Of a stretch of 64,000 nucleotides of DNA, positions 34,390-44,740 are shown piece by piece (within the stretch, counting starts at the first letter, position 1; each line of letters starts with the position of its first letter). The position numbers and the translations under genes were made by a program. Below the pieces are notes generated by a model that ran no database searches, was not told the DNA's origin, and saw only the letters and a program-made list of their open reading frames with translations. Origin of the DNA: Sciurus carolinensis (taxonomy: Eukaryota; Chordata; Mammalia; Rodentia; Sciuridae); the NCBI RefSeq assembly GCF_902686445.1, contig NC_062226.1:13736001-13800000 (forward strand), given 5' to 3'.

Positions 34390-35290
34390 GTCTACATATT
34401 GGTCTTCCTGGATACAGACATTACATGACCAAAGAACTAAAGGAAGCCATGTGTAAAGGAATAAAATAAATTATAAGGATGATGTCTCCCCAAATAAGGA
34501 ATATCATCAAAGAGACAGAAATTATAAGTAAGAACCAAACAGAAATTTTGGAGTTGAAAACTAGAATAATTGAAATGAAAAGTTCACCAGAGGTATTCAC
34601 CAGTAGATTTGAGCATGCTGAAGAAATACTCAGCAAACTGAAAGATAGATGAATTGAGATTATCCAGTCTGAGGAGCAAAAAAGAGAAAGAGTAAGAAAA
34701 ATAAGTAGTCTCTGTCTACCTTCTTGCTATATCAAATGTACCCACATGTGCATAAAGGGAAACCCCTGGGACAACACCAAACACATATGCATACAGCGAG
34801 TTCCAGGAAAGGAGAAAGAGAAAGGCAGAAAAAATATTGAAGAAACAATGGTCAACAACTTCCAAATACAATGAAAAATATTAATTACACATCCCTAAAC
34901 TCCAAGTATCATAAGCTCAGAGACAGCTACGTCTGGATATATTAAAATAAAACCATCAAGAGTCAACGATCATGGAGCTGAAGTAATGGCTCCTTTGGAG
35001 AGCGCTCGCCTTTCATGCCTAAGGACCCCGGTTCAAATCCCCTGCCGGGAAAATGAGAGGGAAAAAAAAAAAAAAAAAAAAAGAGTCAACGATCAAAAGA
35101 GAATCTTGAAAATAACAAGAGAAAAGCAGCACAGTACGATATAAAGGATCCTCTATAAAATTAACAGGCAATTTCTCATCAGAAAACAGGGAGGTCACAA
35201 GATAATGGCATTATATATTTAAGTGCTGAAAAAAAGACTATCAACCAAAAATTCTATATAATACCATCACTTTGGTAGTTAGGACTCAAC
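34390..35290 (+). mobile_element. Old L1 fragment (ORF1 region), sense
   Basis: 'aaccaaacagaaattttgga', 'gttgaaaactagaataattg', 'ctgaaaaaaagactatcaac' and 'caaaaattctatataatacc' are typical of L1M ORF1-side sequence. A tRNA-derived retroposon sits inside it (34973-35080). A short MLT1-like end follows near 35280-35350. Confidence 0.75.
34973..35080 (+). mobile_element. Young tRNA-derived retroposon with perfect 15-bp target duplication
   Basis: A tRNA-like sequence with A-box-like 'tggctcctttgg' and B box GGTTCAAATCC ends in about 19 A. It is flanked by AAGAGTCAACGATCA at 34958-34972 and 35081-35095. The body differs from the ID SINEs of this window (B box GGTTCAATCCC). The perfect duplication and pure A-tail suggest a recent L1-driven insertion. 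Confidence 0.9.
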
Positions 35291-35398
35291 GTATATATTT
35301 TAGGGGTTACAAACATTCAGACCACAGGATTAACCATCACAGGACACAAGTGCACCTGTTCAATGTTACCTATTTTAGCCTCTTAAAATTTTCTCGTG

Positions 35399-35625
35399 AA
35401 TCAGGCGCAGTGGCCCACACCTGTAATCCCAGTGGCTCAGGAGGCTGAGGCAAAAGAATCGCAAATTCAAGGCCAGCTTCAGCAACTTAGCGAGGCCCTA
35501 AGCAACTCGGTGAGACCCTGTCTCTAAATAAAATACACAAAACAGGTGGGGGCAGAGCTGAAGATGCGGCTCAGTGGTTAAGTGCCGCTGGGTTCAATCC
35601 CCAGTACAAAAAAAAAAAAAAAGAT
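35399..35625 (+). mobile_element. Composite B1/ID SINE
   Basis: Full-length: 'caggcgcagtggcccacacc', 'cagcaacttagcgaggccct', then 'gctcagtggttaagtgccgc' and 'gggttcaatccccagtac', with a 14-A tail. Flanks 'ttttctcgtgaa' and 'atttctcttgaa' look like a target duplication. Confidence 0.93.
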
Positions 35626-36458
35626 TTCTCTTGAAATTTTTGATCACTCTGCAAACACATTGCCCTGCATTATTAAAAGATCTGATGATATGCTAAGAAT
35701 TTGTCTTCGGTATCAGATATAAGTTCACTCCTAATTTAGATCCTCTCGTGATTCAGGGACAAGCAACTTGAGCAATTTCCCAGGGCTTTTCACTCAAGAA
35801 GGATTCCAAACTTAGAAAACTAAAGTGTTCTGCCATTGCTGTCTTGAAATTAATAATAATTTTATCTTTAAAGCTGGTTTTTCTAAGTGAACTCTGGTGG
35901 GTCAGTGGAGCATGCACAGAATCAGGAGACAGCACAAGGCTTACACCCACCATTCCTTGCCACCTCATTCACATAGAGTATGTACAATACCCCATGAACA
36001 CAGAGTTCCAGGGCACCCGTGCTGTGTGGAAGTTTATAGAGACTCAAAGTCAGTCAAGCTGCGTCTGTTCTACAGCTGAGCAAGCAGGGCTCAATGGCAG
36101 CCCAAAGAGGCCACATTTCCCTTTGGAACCAGAATTCTGAGCACAGACCAAGGCAGTGACGTTCTAAAAACAAGGAATCTTATATTATTTACTATGCATG
36201 TTATTTCCCTGTGTCAAGCAACCACTTACACCGAATATAATATAAGAGAAGGAAAGATAAACCATAGTTCCTTTTCCCTTCAGACTTTCTTATTCATTTG
36301 TTAGCAAAGGTAGAGAGTGTTGTTAGAATACATCAAAAACTAAAATTAAAATAACTGAGCCAATTTTATGCAGCATTCATAGAGTGCTGGGAAGAATGGA
36401 ATAGACGTGCATGAAGAAGCTGTGCAATGGGAGTCGTGTAATTTGGCCATTCCACCCA
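35626..36458. other. No gene seen
   Basis: No recognisable repeat or exon; overlapping frames of 60-98 codons on both strands look accidental. Confidence 0.45.
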
Positions 36459-36875
36459 TGTTATGGTTTGGATGTGAGGTGTACCCCAATAGTTCATGTG
36501 TGAGACAATGCAAGAAGGTTTGGAGGAGAAATGTTGAGTTATGAGAGCCTTCACCCAATCAGTGAATTAAAATCACCTGATGGGATTAATTGAGTGGTGA
36601 CTGAAGGAGGGGCGGGGGTGTGGTCAGAGGAGGTGGGTCACTGGAGGCATGTCTTTCAGGTATATACCCATAACTGGAAAGAGGTGTCTCTCTGCTTCCT
36701 GATCATCATGTGAGCTGCTTTCTTCCACCACCATGAGGATCTGCCTCACCTCCAGTCCTTCCAACTGTCTATGGACTGAGACCTCTGAAACTGTGAGCCC
36801 CTAAGTAAACTCTTCCTCCTCAAATTGTTTTGGTCAGCTCTTTTAGTCACAGCAGTGAAAAAACTGACTAAAACA
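36459..36875 (+). mobile_element. MaLR-like LTR, sense
   Basis: It runs from TGTTATGGTTTGGATGTGAG to 'aaactgactaaaaca'. It carries 'cacctgatgggattaattga' and 'ggactgagacctctgaaact'. The polyA region 'aagtaaactcttcctcctc' is present. About 417 bp. Confidence 0.75.
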
Positions 36876-37988
36876 AACAAGGAGTGAAATGCTTTTATGT
36901 TTGCATTTGAAACTGCCTTTGCACAAGAGGAAGAGAAATGGTAAAATTCATGCCAATGAGTTAAATTTTTAATTTTACTTTACTGTCAAGTGCATTAAAA
37001 ATAAGATTAAAAAGCACCATGAGAAGTTGAGGGAGATACTATACAGAAGAAAGGAAAAGGCTTTATATTTCAATACCTGAACAGCACTCTTCCTTGCTTT
37101 TTTGAATGAGAGCCTTCACATTTTCCTCTTGCACTAGGTCCCTCAAATTATAGAGTTGACCAGGTCTACTTTTTATGGGATTCTGTTTTTTTGTAAAGAC
37201 TTTCTAATCATCAGATTTTTTGCTACACTGCAGATAATGCTCAATCATGCCAGTCAACATCAAAGGACTTCTGCAGTGGGCAATCATTTCATTAATTTTT
37301 TTTTCTTTCTAACTTTCGTGTGCATATCCATAAAGCATTGGAGGGGGTGTCTCTCAATAGATGAGGGGAAGAAAACTACATAAAGTTGGTGGGGTTGGGA
37401 GAATAGACCACACATTTGAGATTTGGCCATTGTTTTAGAAGAAAAGAATCCATTGAAAAGTTGTTTTGTGATATCTGGCTTTTTTTTTTTTTAAACAGAT
37501 TACTGCATATCTTTGTTTCAAAAACTTTTTCAGGCAGAAAGAATTGGAAAAGCAGGAGAAATAAGATGCTAGAAAGAACAATCTGAATGTTATGCACGAA
37601 GCTGGGGCCTTCAGAGAAACTGAGGCAGCATGAAGACCCCCTTTCAAACCCCGATTCTTGCAAACAAGTCAAAGATTTCAGACATGTCATTCAGAGTAAC
37701 AGGAATGAGTTTATTGAAGAGAGCAAAAGGGAACAGGGACTCTCAAGAGAGAGAGCGATTCCTCTCAGAGAGGAGAGGGTCAATAGACCTCAGTTTTACT
37801 GCGGAATCCCAGAGAAGTTTTCAAAGAGTTCTGCCTAGGTCCCCTTCTAGACTTTTGACTGATAGCAGGGTGACATCAGACTCTGAAGTCCCTACTGTCT
37901 GGCAACTCTAGGTCACTTGGTCAATACTGACTGGTTCTAATTGGATTCTTAACCATACATTCTTACAGATTTTATGGTTAGAAGCAAC
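36876..37988. other. No gene seen
   Basis: Unclassified. The sequence at 37700-37720 ('gagtttattgaagag') could be the antisense polyA region of another LTR, but no ends are visible. Confidence 0.4.
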
Positions 37989-38437
37989 TGTCCTTAAAAG
38001 CACCCAGAAAACCACTCCGGACATAGGAACTCACACAATAGATTTTATTAAGTAGATGAACAGAGTGTCTGCCCTTAAGCGTGAGAGAAAGAGGGAGAGA
38101 GAGGGAGAGGTGGGGGAGCTTTTCTTAAGTAGTGAAAGTTTGTGGGCTAATAACAATCGGACCAATGACCCATGAGGAAGTTCGCAGGTTAACAATCGAG
38201 GAAGGTAGTGAGTTATCTTGATTGCTCACAGTCAGTAACAATCTAGGTTGTAAAATGGTGAGTGTGTGGGGGGGGGGGGGCGGTTAGGGGTGCAGAATCA
38301 AGGGAGAAATGGCTGCAGCCTTGTTAACCCATTGTCCCTTCAGTCCTTATCTCCCAGAGTTTCAGGATCTGGTCACGGAAGTCTCCAGGGTCCCTCCCAT
38401 GGACATTATTTGGGGCCTGCATTTCCTGCAGTTAACA
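37989..38437 (-). mobile_element. Possible LTR, antisense
   Basis: On the minus strand it has TGT...ACA ends (37989 TGTCC, 38437 TTAACA) and a polyA-like 'acttaataaaatctattgtg' preceded by a pyrimidine tract. No target duplication was found, so borders are tentative. A poly-G run lies at about 38268-38280. Confidence 0.5.
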
Positions 38438-38616
38438 GGTAGTTCACTAAGGAAGGAGACATATCCTGTCCCTTAGGCCAGGCAGGGCTACAGGTAAGCG
38501 CTTCTTGGAAAAGAAGGTACGTGTGGGTCAGCACTGGGGGCCCATTTTATGAAATTATTCTCTTAATCTCATGTTCCCACCATCCTCATCTGTCTGTTCC
38601 CTAACAAGAAGAACTC

Positions 38617-39028
38617 TGTTATGGTTTAGATATGAGGTGTCCCCCAAGAGCTCATGTGTGAGACAATGCGAGAATATTTAGAGGTGAAACAATTAGTTTA
38701 TGAGAGTTGTAACCTAATCAGTGGGCTAATCCACTGATATGGATGAAATCCACAGGCAGGGTGTGGCTGGAGAGACGCTGGGGGTGTGCCTTTGGGGTTT
38801 ATATTTCATCCCTGGGGAGCAGAGACCCTGCTTCCTGATTGCCATGTCCTGAACTGCTTTCCTCCTTCATCCCCTTCTGACATGATGTTGTCTCACCTGG
38901 GCCCAGAGCAATGGAGATGTCCATTTATGGATTAAGATCTCTGAAACTATGAGCCAAATAAACTTTTCCTCCTCTAATTGTTCTTGTCAGGTGTTTTGGT
39001 CACAGTAATGAAAAGGCTGACTAAAACC
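38617..39028 (+). mobile_element. MaLR-like LTR, sense
   Basis: TGTTATGGTTTAGATATGAG to 'aaggctgactaaaac', of the same family and orientation as 36459-36875. 'caaataaacttttcctcctc' holds the polyA signal. Confidence 0.78.
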
Positions 39029-41281
39029 TGCTCGCATGTGTATATGATTTTTCAATTGTAAAGGATGTCACACATCAGCATTCCTGTTACTTCCAGGAAT
39101 TGAAGAAGTTAGTTCTCAGAAGAGATATAAGATCCGAAGCCAGAGTCAACCAGAATCAAAGGTGTTGCTAGAGCAGAATGGATTGTTCCAGCTTTCTTTG
39201 GGAAGCTGTTAACTTACTATCAGCAGGTGGTGCTTTCAAAGCAGGTTTCCTTTAAAGCCACTGTTCTTTAAGGACTTCAGAACACTTGCAAAGTGCTGAT
39301 GCCAAAGGATTAAGTTCCTGTTTGTGGTGGTAGTGGATGTAAGCAGCTTTTATGAAAGTTACCTTTTTGGAAAAATATCTGCTCCAGGGTAGAAGTTAAC
39401 TACTACAGTATTATAAATTACCTCAAAAATTGTGACTTAAAATAGCAACAGACATTAATTAACCTCCTCGGCTCCTATGGGCAAGAATTCAGGAATGGTT
39501 TAGTTGGCTAATCCTGGCTCAGGCGCTCTTCTGAGGTTGCAGTTGAGATGGGCGGGGGGGGGGCTGCAGTCACCTGAGCGCATGGCTAGGGCGGCGCAGC
39601 TTGCTCACAGGCTCTGGTAGAGGACTTACCTCCTTTCTACAGGGGCCTTTCCATAGTCTTCTGCAGAGTCCTCACTGCACAGTCGCTGGATACCCCTGAA
39701 GCAGGCCAGAGACCCCCACCCAAAAGACCCTTGCCATAATTAAGCAGTGTTTAATTATGTTCCCACTATGTTTGTAACATGTAAGTTCCTCTTCTTCAGA
39801 CAGCTTTCTATCAGCAAAATCTTCTGCATGCAGAAGGCACTATGGTTGGTAGTTTCCTCTTTTTTGTAAATGCCAGGTTTGGAGAGGAAAAAAAAAACTT
39901 ATGAAACCTCTGTCTAGAGGATGAATAAAACGTGCCTGTCATGTGAACCTCCTGCCCCCTCCCCTGGACATAAAGTTCAAAGAACTTTTGTACTCATTGT
40001 TCAGAGGAAGAATTCTTAGGTGCAAGCCACCTCTGAACCTGCAATCAATAAACCTGCTTCCTGAAAATTCTTCAGGTGTCCAGCTTCTTCTGTCCCGCTT
40101 CACCCCCAGAAAAGGAAATTTGTCAGAGAGCAAGTCAGGAAGAGCCATGTCTTGTATGACCTAACCTCAGAAGTCACCCAGCTTTACTTTTGCTGTATTC
40201 TATTTGCCTAATGGCCCAACTCTGATACAGTGTGGGAGGGGACCACAGGAGGGCGCCTTGAATACCCGGGAGGTAAGGATCAATGGGGGCCATCTTGAGG
40301 CCACCCCTGGTCACTGGAGGAGTAGTAGGTACTGTAGTACTGTACTGGGTACTGTAGTTAGAAGAAGGAACTTGTGTTGAACAAGAAGTAAGGTTGTCTG
40401 AAAAAGTGTATCAGTGGAGTCAAAGAGGGGATTAATGGACTGAGCTTGATACATTAAAAGGTATGGGGTGTAGACAGAAGAGGGCCAGTGAGGTCCTCTT
40501 CCACACATCTATAGATTCCCTGGAGCGGAGCAGGAAAGGCAGAGTGGGAATTATCTCTTTGTTTCTTCTGAAGCAAATGTGCTTAACTGCACTCCATTGC
40601 TGACACTCGATTACCTTATGGCTTGCCACCCCCTCCCCTACTCTGAAGTCCTCTCCTGTCTCATTAATTAGCACCCAAAGTGGCCTTTGGAACTTGCTAT
40701 TCTAACCCACTACTCTAGTAACTTAAAAGAATACTGTGAGCAACATCTTTCCCCTTTATCTTTCTTCAGTTGCCATTTGGGATTTAAATACAAATTCATC
40801 TACAACAGAAAGAACGGTATGTTTGTATTATTACTATAGATGTGTCAGTAGACAAGGAGGTTACTTCGTGTGCTTTTGAGCTTCACAAAAGTTATGTTTT
40901 TTTTGTGTATTACACCTTGGAATGGATGAATATACAGTAATTTATCATCCTATTTTGTAAATTGCATTCTAATTTTTGATATTACAAGGAATACCACAAA
41001 GAACACCTCTGTACTAATCTCTAGGCACTTTGTGAATTTTTTCCTGAGGTATATACCTAGGAGTCACCTTTCTGTTCTCCTCTACCAGGTTATCATGGTA
41101 TGTGATAAACTCTTGATGAGGTGTGGGATACTAGATTTGGATATGGATACTGCCTGGTACAGAATTATGAAGGAACAGGGCTGTTTCAGGGTCTGGTTTT
41201 GATAACCCAAGTCACTTGGGAAAATAATTTTAACTTGAGCTAAAGTAGTGGATCACAGGCACAAGGAGAAAAGAGGCTGTG
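39029..41281. other. No gene seen; possible LTR polyA region near 40047
   Basis: 'ctgcaatcaataaacctgct'-like sequence with AATAAA at 40047-40052, then a U5-like stretch, suggests an LTR 3' part at about 39920-40130. An old LTR-like stretch may lie at 39420-39720. No exon was found. Confidence 0.4.
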
Positions 41282-41660
41282 GTCAGCTTTCCATCACTAT
41301 AACAAACACCTGAGATAATCGATTTATAAAGGGAAGAAGTTTATTTTGGCTCTCAGTTTTGGAGTTTCCAGTATGGGAAGCTCATTGCTTTTTGGGCTCT
41401 GATAGGACTTGAAGCAACACATCACCACAGCAGTGAGTAGTGAAGCAAAAACCACTCCCCTCATGGCTGGAAAGTGAAAGAGAAAAAGAAAGGGACAGGG
41501 CTAAGGTCACTACCACCCAGGGCATGCCCTCGAGGCCCTGAAGACCTCCCACCAGGCCCCACCCAACCTCTGGAAGGTTCCGTATCTCAATAGTTCCACT
41601 CTGAAAAGAAAGCTGTTAATACTTGGGAGTTTGGGGAACATTCCAGATCTAAACTATAGT
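41282..41660 (-). mobile_element. MaLR-like LTR, antisense
   Basis: 'tccatcactataacaaacac', 'tttggctctcagttttggag' and 'cattccagatctaaactata' match an antisense MaLR-type LTR. Confidence 0.7.
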
Positions 41661-43716
41661 AGTGGGTTTCTCCTTTGGTCTGATCAACTGAAAACCTTAT
41701 TTCAACCTGGATTTAGGTAAGTTGGTAGAGGGAACTAACAGGAATAGAACAATTAAACGAAATTTGGGAAGAAGTTATTTGGTGGTTTAAGTCAGTGGTT
41801 TTTAAACAACATGTCCAGGGACCCCAGGGTTCCTGTGTAGCCTCCTCGAGGGCCCTTGAAGGTTTAAATGTGGACAATGGGCAGATGGCCGGGCTGTCCC
41901 ACTCGGTTCACACATCAAACTTCTCTGTAAGATTTTGTTTCAAAAAACACTTTGGTAGCTCAATGCACATTTCAATCCATTTAAACACACACATGCCCAA
42001 CAGGAAACAACAGACTGATGAGAGATATTTACTCATAAATTTTCCTAACAGGATGTAGTTTGCACTCTGAGATTTCCTTCCATGCCACTATTAAGAGGAA
42101 GCACTTAAATAAAGGCACTGCGTGTGTCACGTTCTCCAGAGCTGGAAGCAGTAATCCATATATTACCCAGCGTTCCACAGACACGCCTAACAGAGGGTAT
42201 AAGTAGATGAAGAAGAACAGCAGGAAGGCATGAGACTACGGGCAGGCTGAGGAGCAAAGGTGCCGTACCCAGAAGCACCGAGTGCCGCCCTTCCACTGTT
42301 GAACACACCTTGAGTGATCCCAAGTCTCAATGGAGAATGATCTAATTCTGGGGAGACATCTCCTTTTCTCTGGAAAAAGTCTCTGGTGGGCCCCAGAGAC
42401 TGAACAGGCCTGTGCAAATTGCATGGGGCACTCATGGGCCATACCACCTCTCCTGCACCAGCCAGGCAGCAGGCACCTGAAGCCAGCAGTCTGGTGGGCT
42501 GAGTTTCTCAAAATAAGAACACATAAAATATTGCTGCTTTTTGCATTCTCTGAATTTACAACCCAATGATATTGCCTCCCTTAGAGTAGTTTGGTTTTGA
42601 AATTGATACACAATAAAATCCTTTATCACATATAAAAAAAGTATGTAGTTTGTATTAATAGAAAATGGGTTTCTACAACCTTTTAACTAAATAATCATGA
42701 AAAAATCATGAACAAAAAACCTGAAAGATGCAAAATTATCATCCTTCTAGGAGCACCTTCCTGTCATGGTGACTTCAGGGAATCATCACACATACTTCAG
42801 ACCCTCGGCTGTGGGGAGGAATGGGACCCTGGAGGCTGGAGAACCAAGCAGGACCAGATCAGGAGGGGCTTGTAAATGAGGTTAAGTCCTCTGGGCTCCA
42901 CCTGGAGGGCAGAATGCAGGTAGTATCAAGAGGAAGGTTAAGTGAGTATCAAAACTTCTGCCAGATTTGAGATTCTCCTCTTTTAGAAATGCAGTATTTG
43001 TACAAAAATAAAATGAAATAAACAAAACAAAGATTGACTCAAAGGTCACATTTTACCATAAAAGAAAAAAATCCATCTTTGATGGACTTCTAAAAGGAAA
43101 AAAATGGAAATGGTTGAGAATCTATAAATTGTTCAACTTCAGTTCTTTTGAGAATCTTTGAACTTCATTCTTTAAATATGTTCTACAGCGAAACATGCCA
43201 AAGCTTTGCAAATACCATTCATAGCATTTGTACTATAGCACAAGCAAAGAAACTTCTTTGCACTTAAAATGCAAATATTACCCACGATGATTGGAGTGTT
43301 TTCTTCTCTAAGTTTCTTTTCCCGAAAGTGATGGCGAAAGTGCTTTGTTTAACTTGACCTATCTTTCGCAACTCAGTTAATCATTTGACAGATTTTCTTC
43401 TGATGTTAATGGGCTAAGTGGCCAGACAGAAGTGGCAGATTTCTGTCATTTCAGCGACATGTGTAAGAGACACCTTTAGTAAAATCCATGTGTCCTTTTT
43501 CCCCTACCAAATTCAGTATGAAGGTGTAAGTAAATAGAACCTTATCAATGCAAAGCAAAGAATGTCAATGGGACCACATCTGATTTATAGAAATATGTTT
43601 GGGATGTGAACTCTATTTTAAGTAGAGTATATGTTACATACTGAGGTAGAAATTAGGAGTAAAATTTTTCTAATGAATATAAAAATTATAAAACCAAATT
43701 AAAAATCTTAAAGAAA
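41661..43716. other. No gene seen
   Basis: No exon or clearly named repeat. Open frames of 65-91 codons at 42100-42630 on both strands look accidental. Confidence 0.45.
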
Positions 43717-43798
43717 GGGTTAGGCATATAGTTCAGTGGTAGAGAATTTGCCTAGTAGCCATGAAGCCCTGGGTTCAATCCCCAGTACCAAAAAAATA
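43717..43798 (+). mobile_element. ID SINE, sense
   Basis: 'gcatatagttcagtggtaga' (A box) and 'gggttcaatccccagtacc' (B box) followed by a short A-rich tail. It lies 0.9 kb upstream of C5. Confidence 0.92.
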
Positions 43799-44566
43799 AA
43801 GTTAAAATTTTATTTAATTGTAAATTAATTGCTATACTCAGTTATTATAGGAAGCTTTGTCTTTCTTGAGCTGTAGTACCAAAATTCTAAAGTCTTCACA
43901 CAAATACATTAACTTTTAAATACGGATATTCTGTGTCTAAATGAATGCAGATTTTGAAGGAGCAGTGGATGAATAGATGGGTATTGGAGGATATGCATTC
44001 CCTCCAAACTCCAGTGTTTGGTTGGTACTTAGCATCCTCAGCATAGTGTTCCACTGACAGTTTCAAGCTTTTCTCTACATAATGTTCAGCTTTCTGTCTA
44101 GACTGGGAAAGACCAAGCAACTATCCTTTGAACCCCTTTTGCAGATCTCAGTTATCCTTAGACCATTTCCAGCATCAATGACAGTACCACCTTTAAGTCT
44201 TCTCTCAAAGAGACAATCTTATGACACTTGATTCATTCAGAACTCTTCTAAAATCATCTCAGATTGAAACTGAATCAAGGTAGGTCTTCATCACTATCAG
44301 GAACAAGTGGGATCGACTGGACACCTGCTAAAAATCAGGAAACAACATCAGAGCAATTGCTCTAGTCTAGAGAAGAAGGGCTAAAGGTGGCTTCCTGGTT
44401 TCTAGCACTCAGCTGGTCTTCATAGGGCTAAACTCTCACTATAGAGTCTTTTTATTTGTATTAATAGAATTAAGTCCCCTGAGTATAAGTTGCTATAAAG
44501 TACCTTCTATCTTTAGTGTTTTCGTTTCAATTTTAGTTTTCTTCCTCAGAGATACCCTCTTTCAGA

Positions 44567-44579
44567 ATTAATAATTAAC
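44567..44579 (+). promoter_or_regulatory. HNF1-like palindrome in the C5 promoter
   Basis: ATTAATAATTAAC, one base off the HNF1 consensus, ends 97 bp upstream of the C5 ATG. C5 is mainly made in hepatocytes, where HNF1 drives many secreted plasma protein genes. The motif is kept in the duplicated promoter at 3444-3456. Confidence 0.65.
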
Positions 44580-44675
44580 CATAAAACTAATTTATCCAAA
44601 TTCTTTAAACTCCGTTTATTTAAAAGGAAAGTAGCTTCAAGCAGTTTGAGTCCATGGTTTAAACCACCTCTAGCC

Positions 44676-44740
44676 ATGGGCCTTTTGGAAATACTTTGTC
44701 TTTTAATCTTCCTGGAGAAAAGTTGGGGTCAGGAACAAAC
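44676..44740 (+). CDS. C5: C5 exon 1 coding part (signal peptide)
   Basis: [19 protein letters not shown].. with donor GTAAGT. Two positions that are glycine in human C5 (residues 5 and 14) are glutamate here. The coding part is 65 nt and ends in phase 2. Confidence 0.95.

Noticed and set aside
34973..35080. Functional tRNA gene
   Set aside because: The B box is good, but the T stem does not pair and the unit has an A-tail and target duplications, so it is a retroposon.
36459..39028. Two same-orientation LTRs as ends of one MaLR element
   Set aside because: No matching target duplication and the DNA between them holds other repeats; more likely separate LTRs.
40741..40830. Possible further C5-like exon ('ttgccatttgggatttaaat')
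   Set aside because: Translation in all frames does not follow any C5 segment.
44494..44500. TATAAAG as the C5 TATA box
   Set aside because: It is about 180 bp upstream of the ATG and upstream of the HNF1 site; not conserved in the copy as far as I can see.
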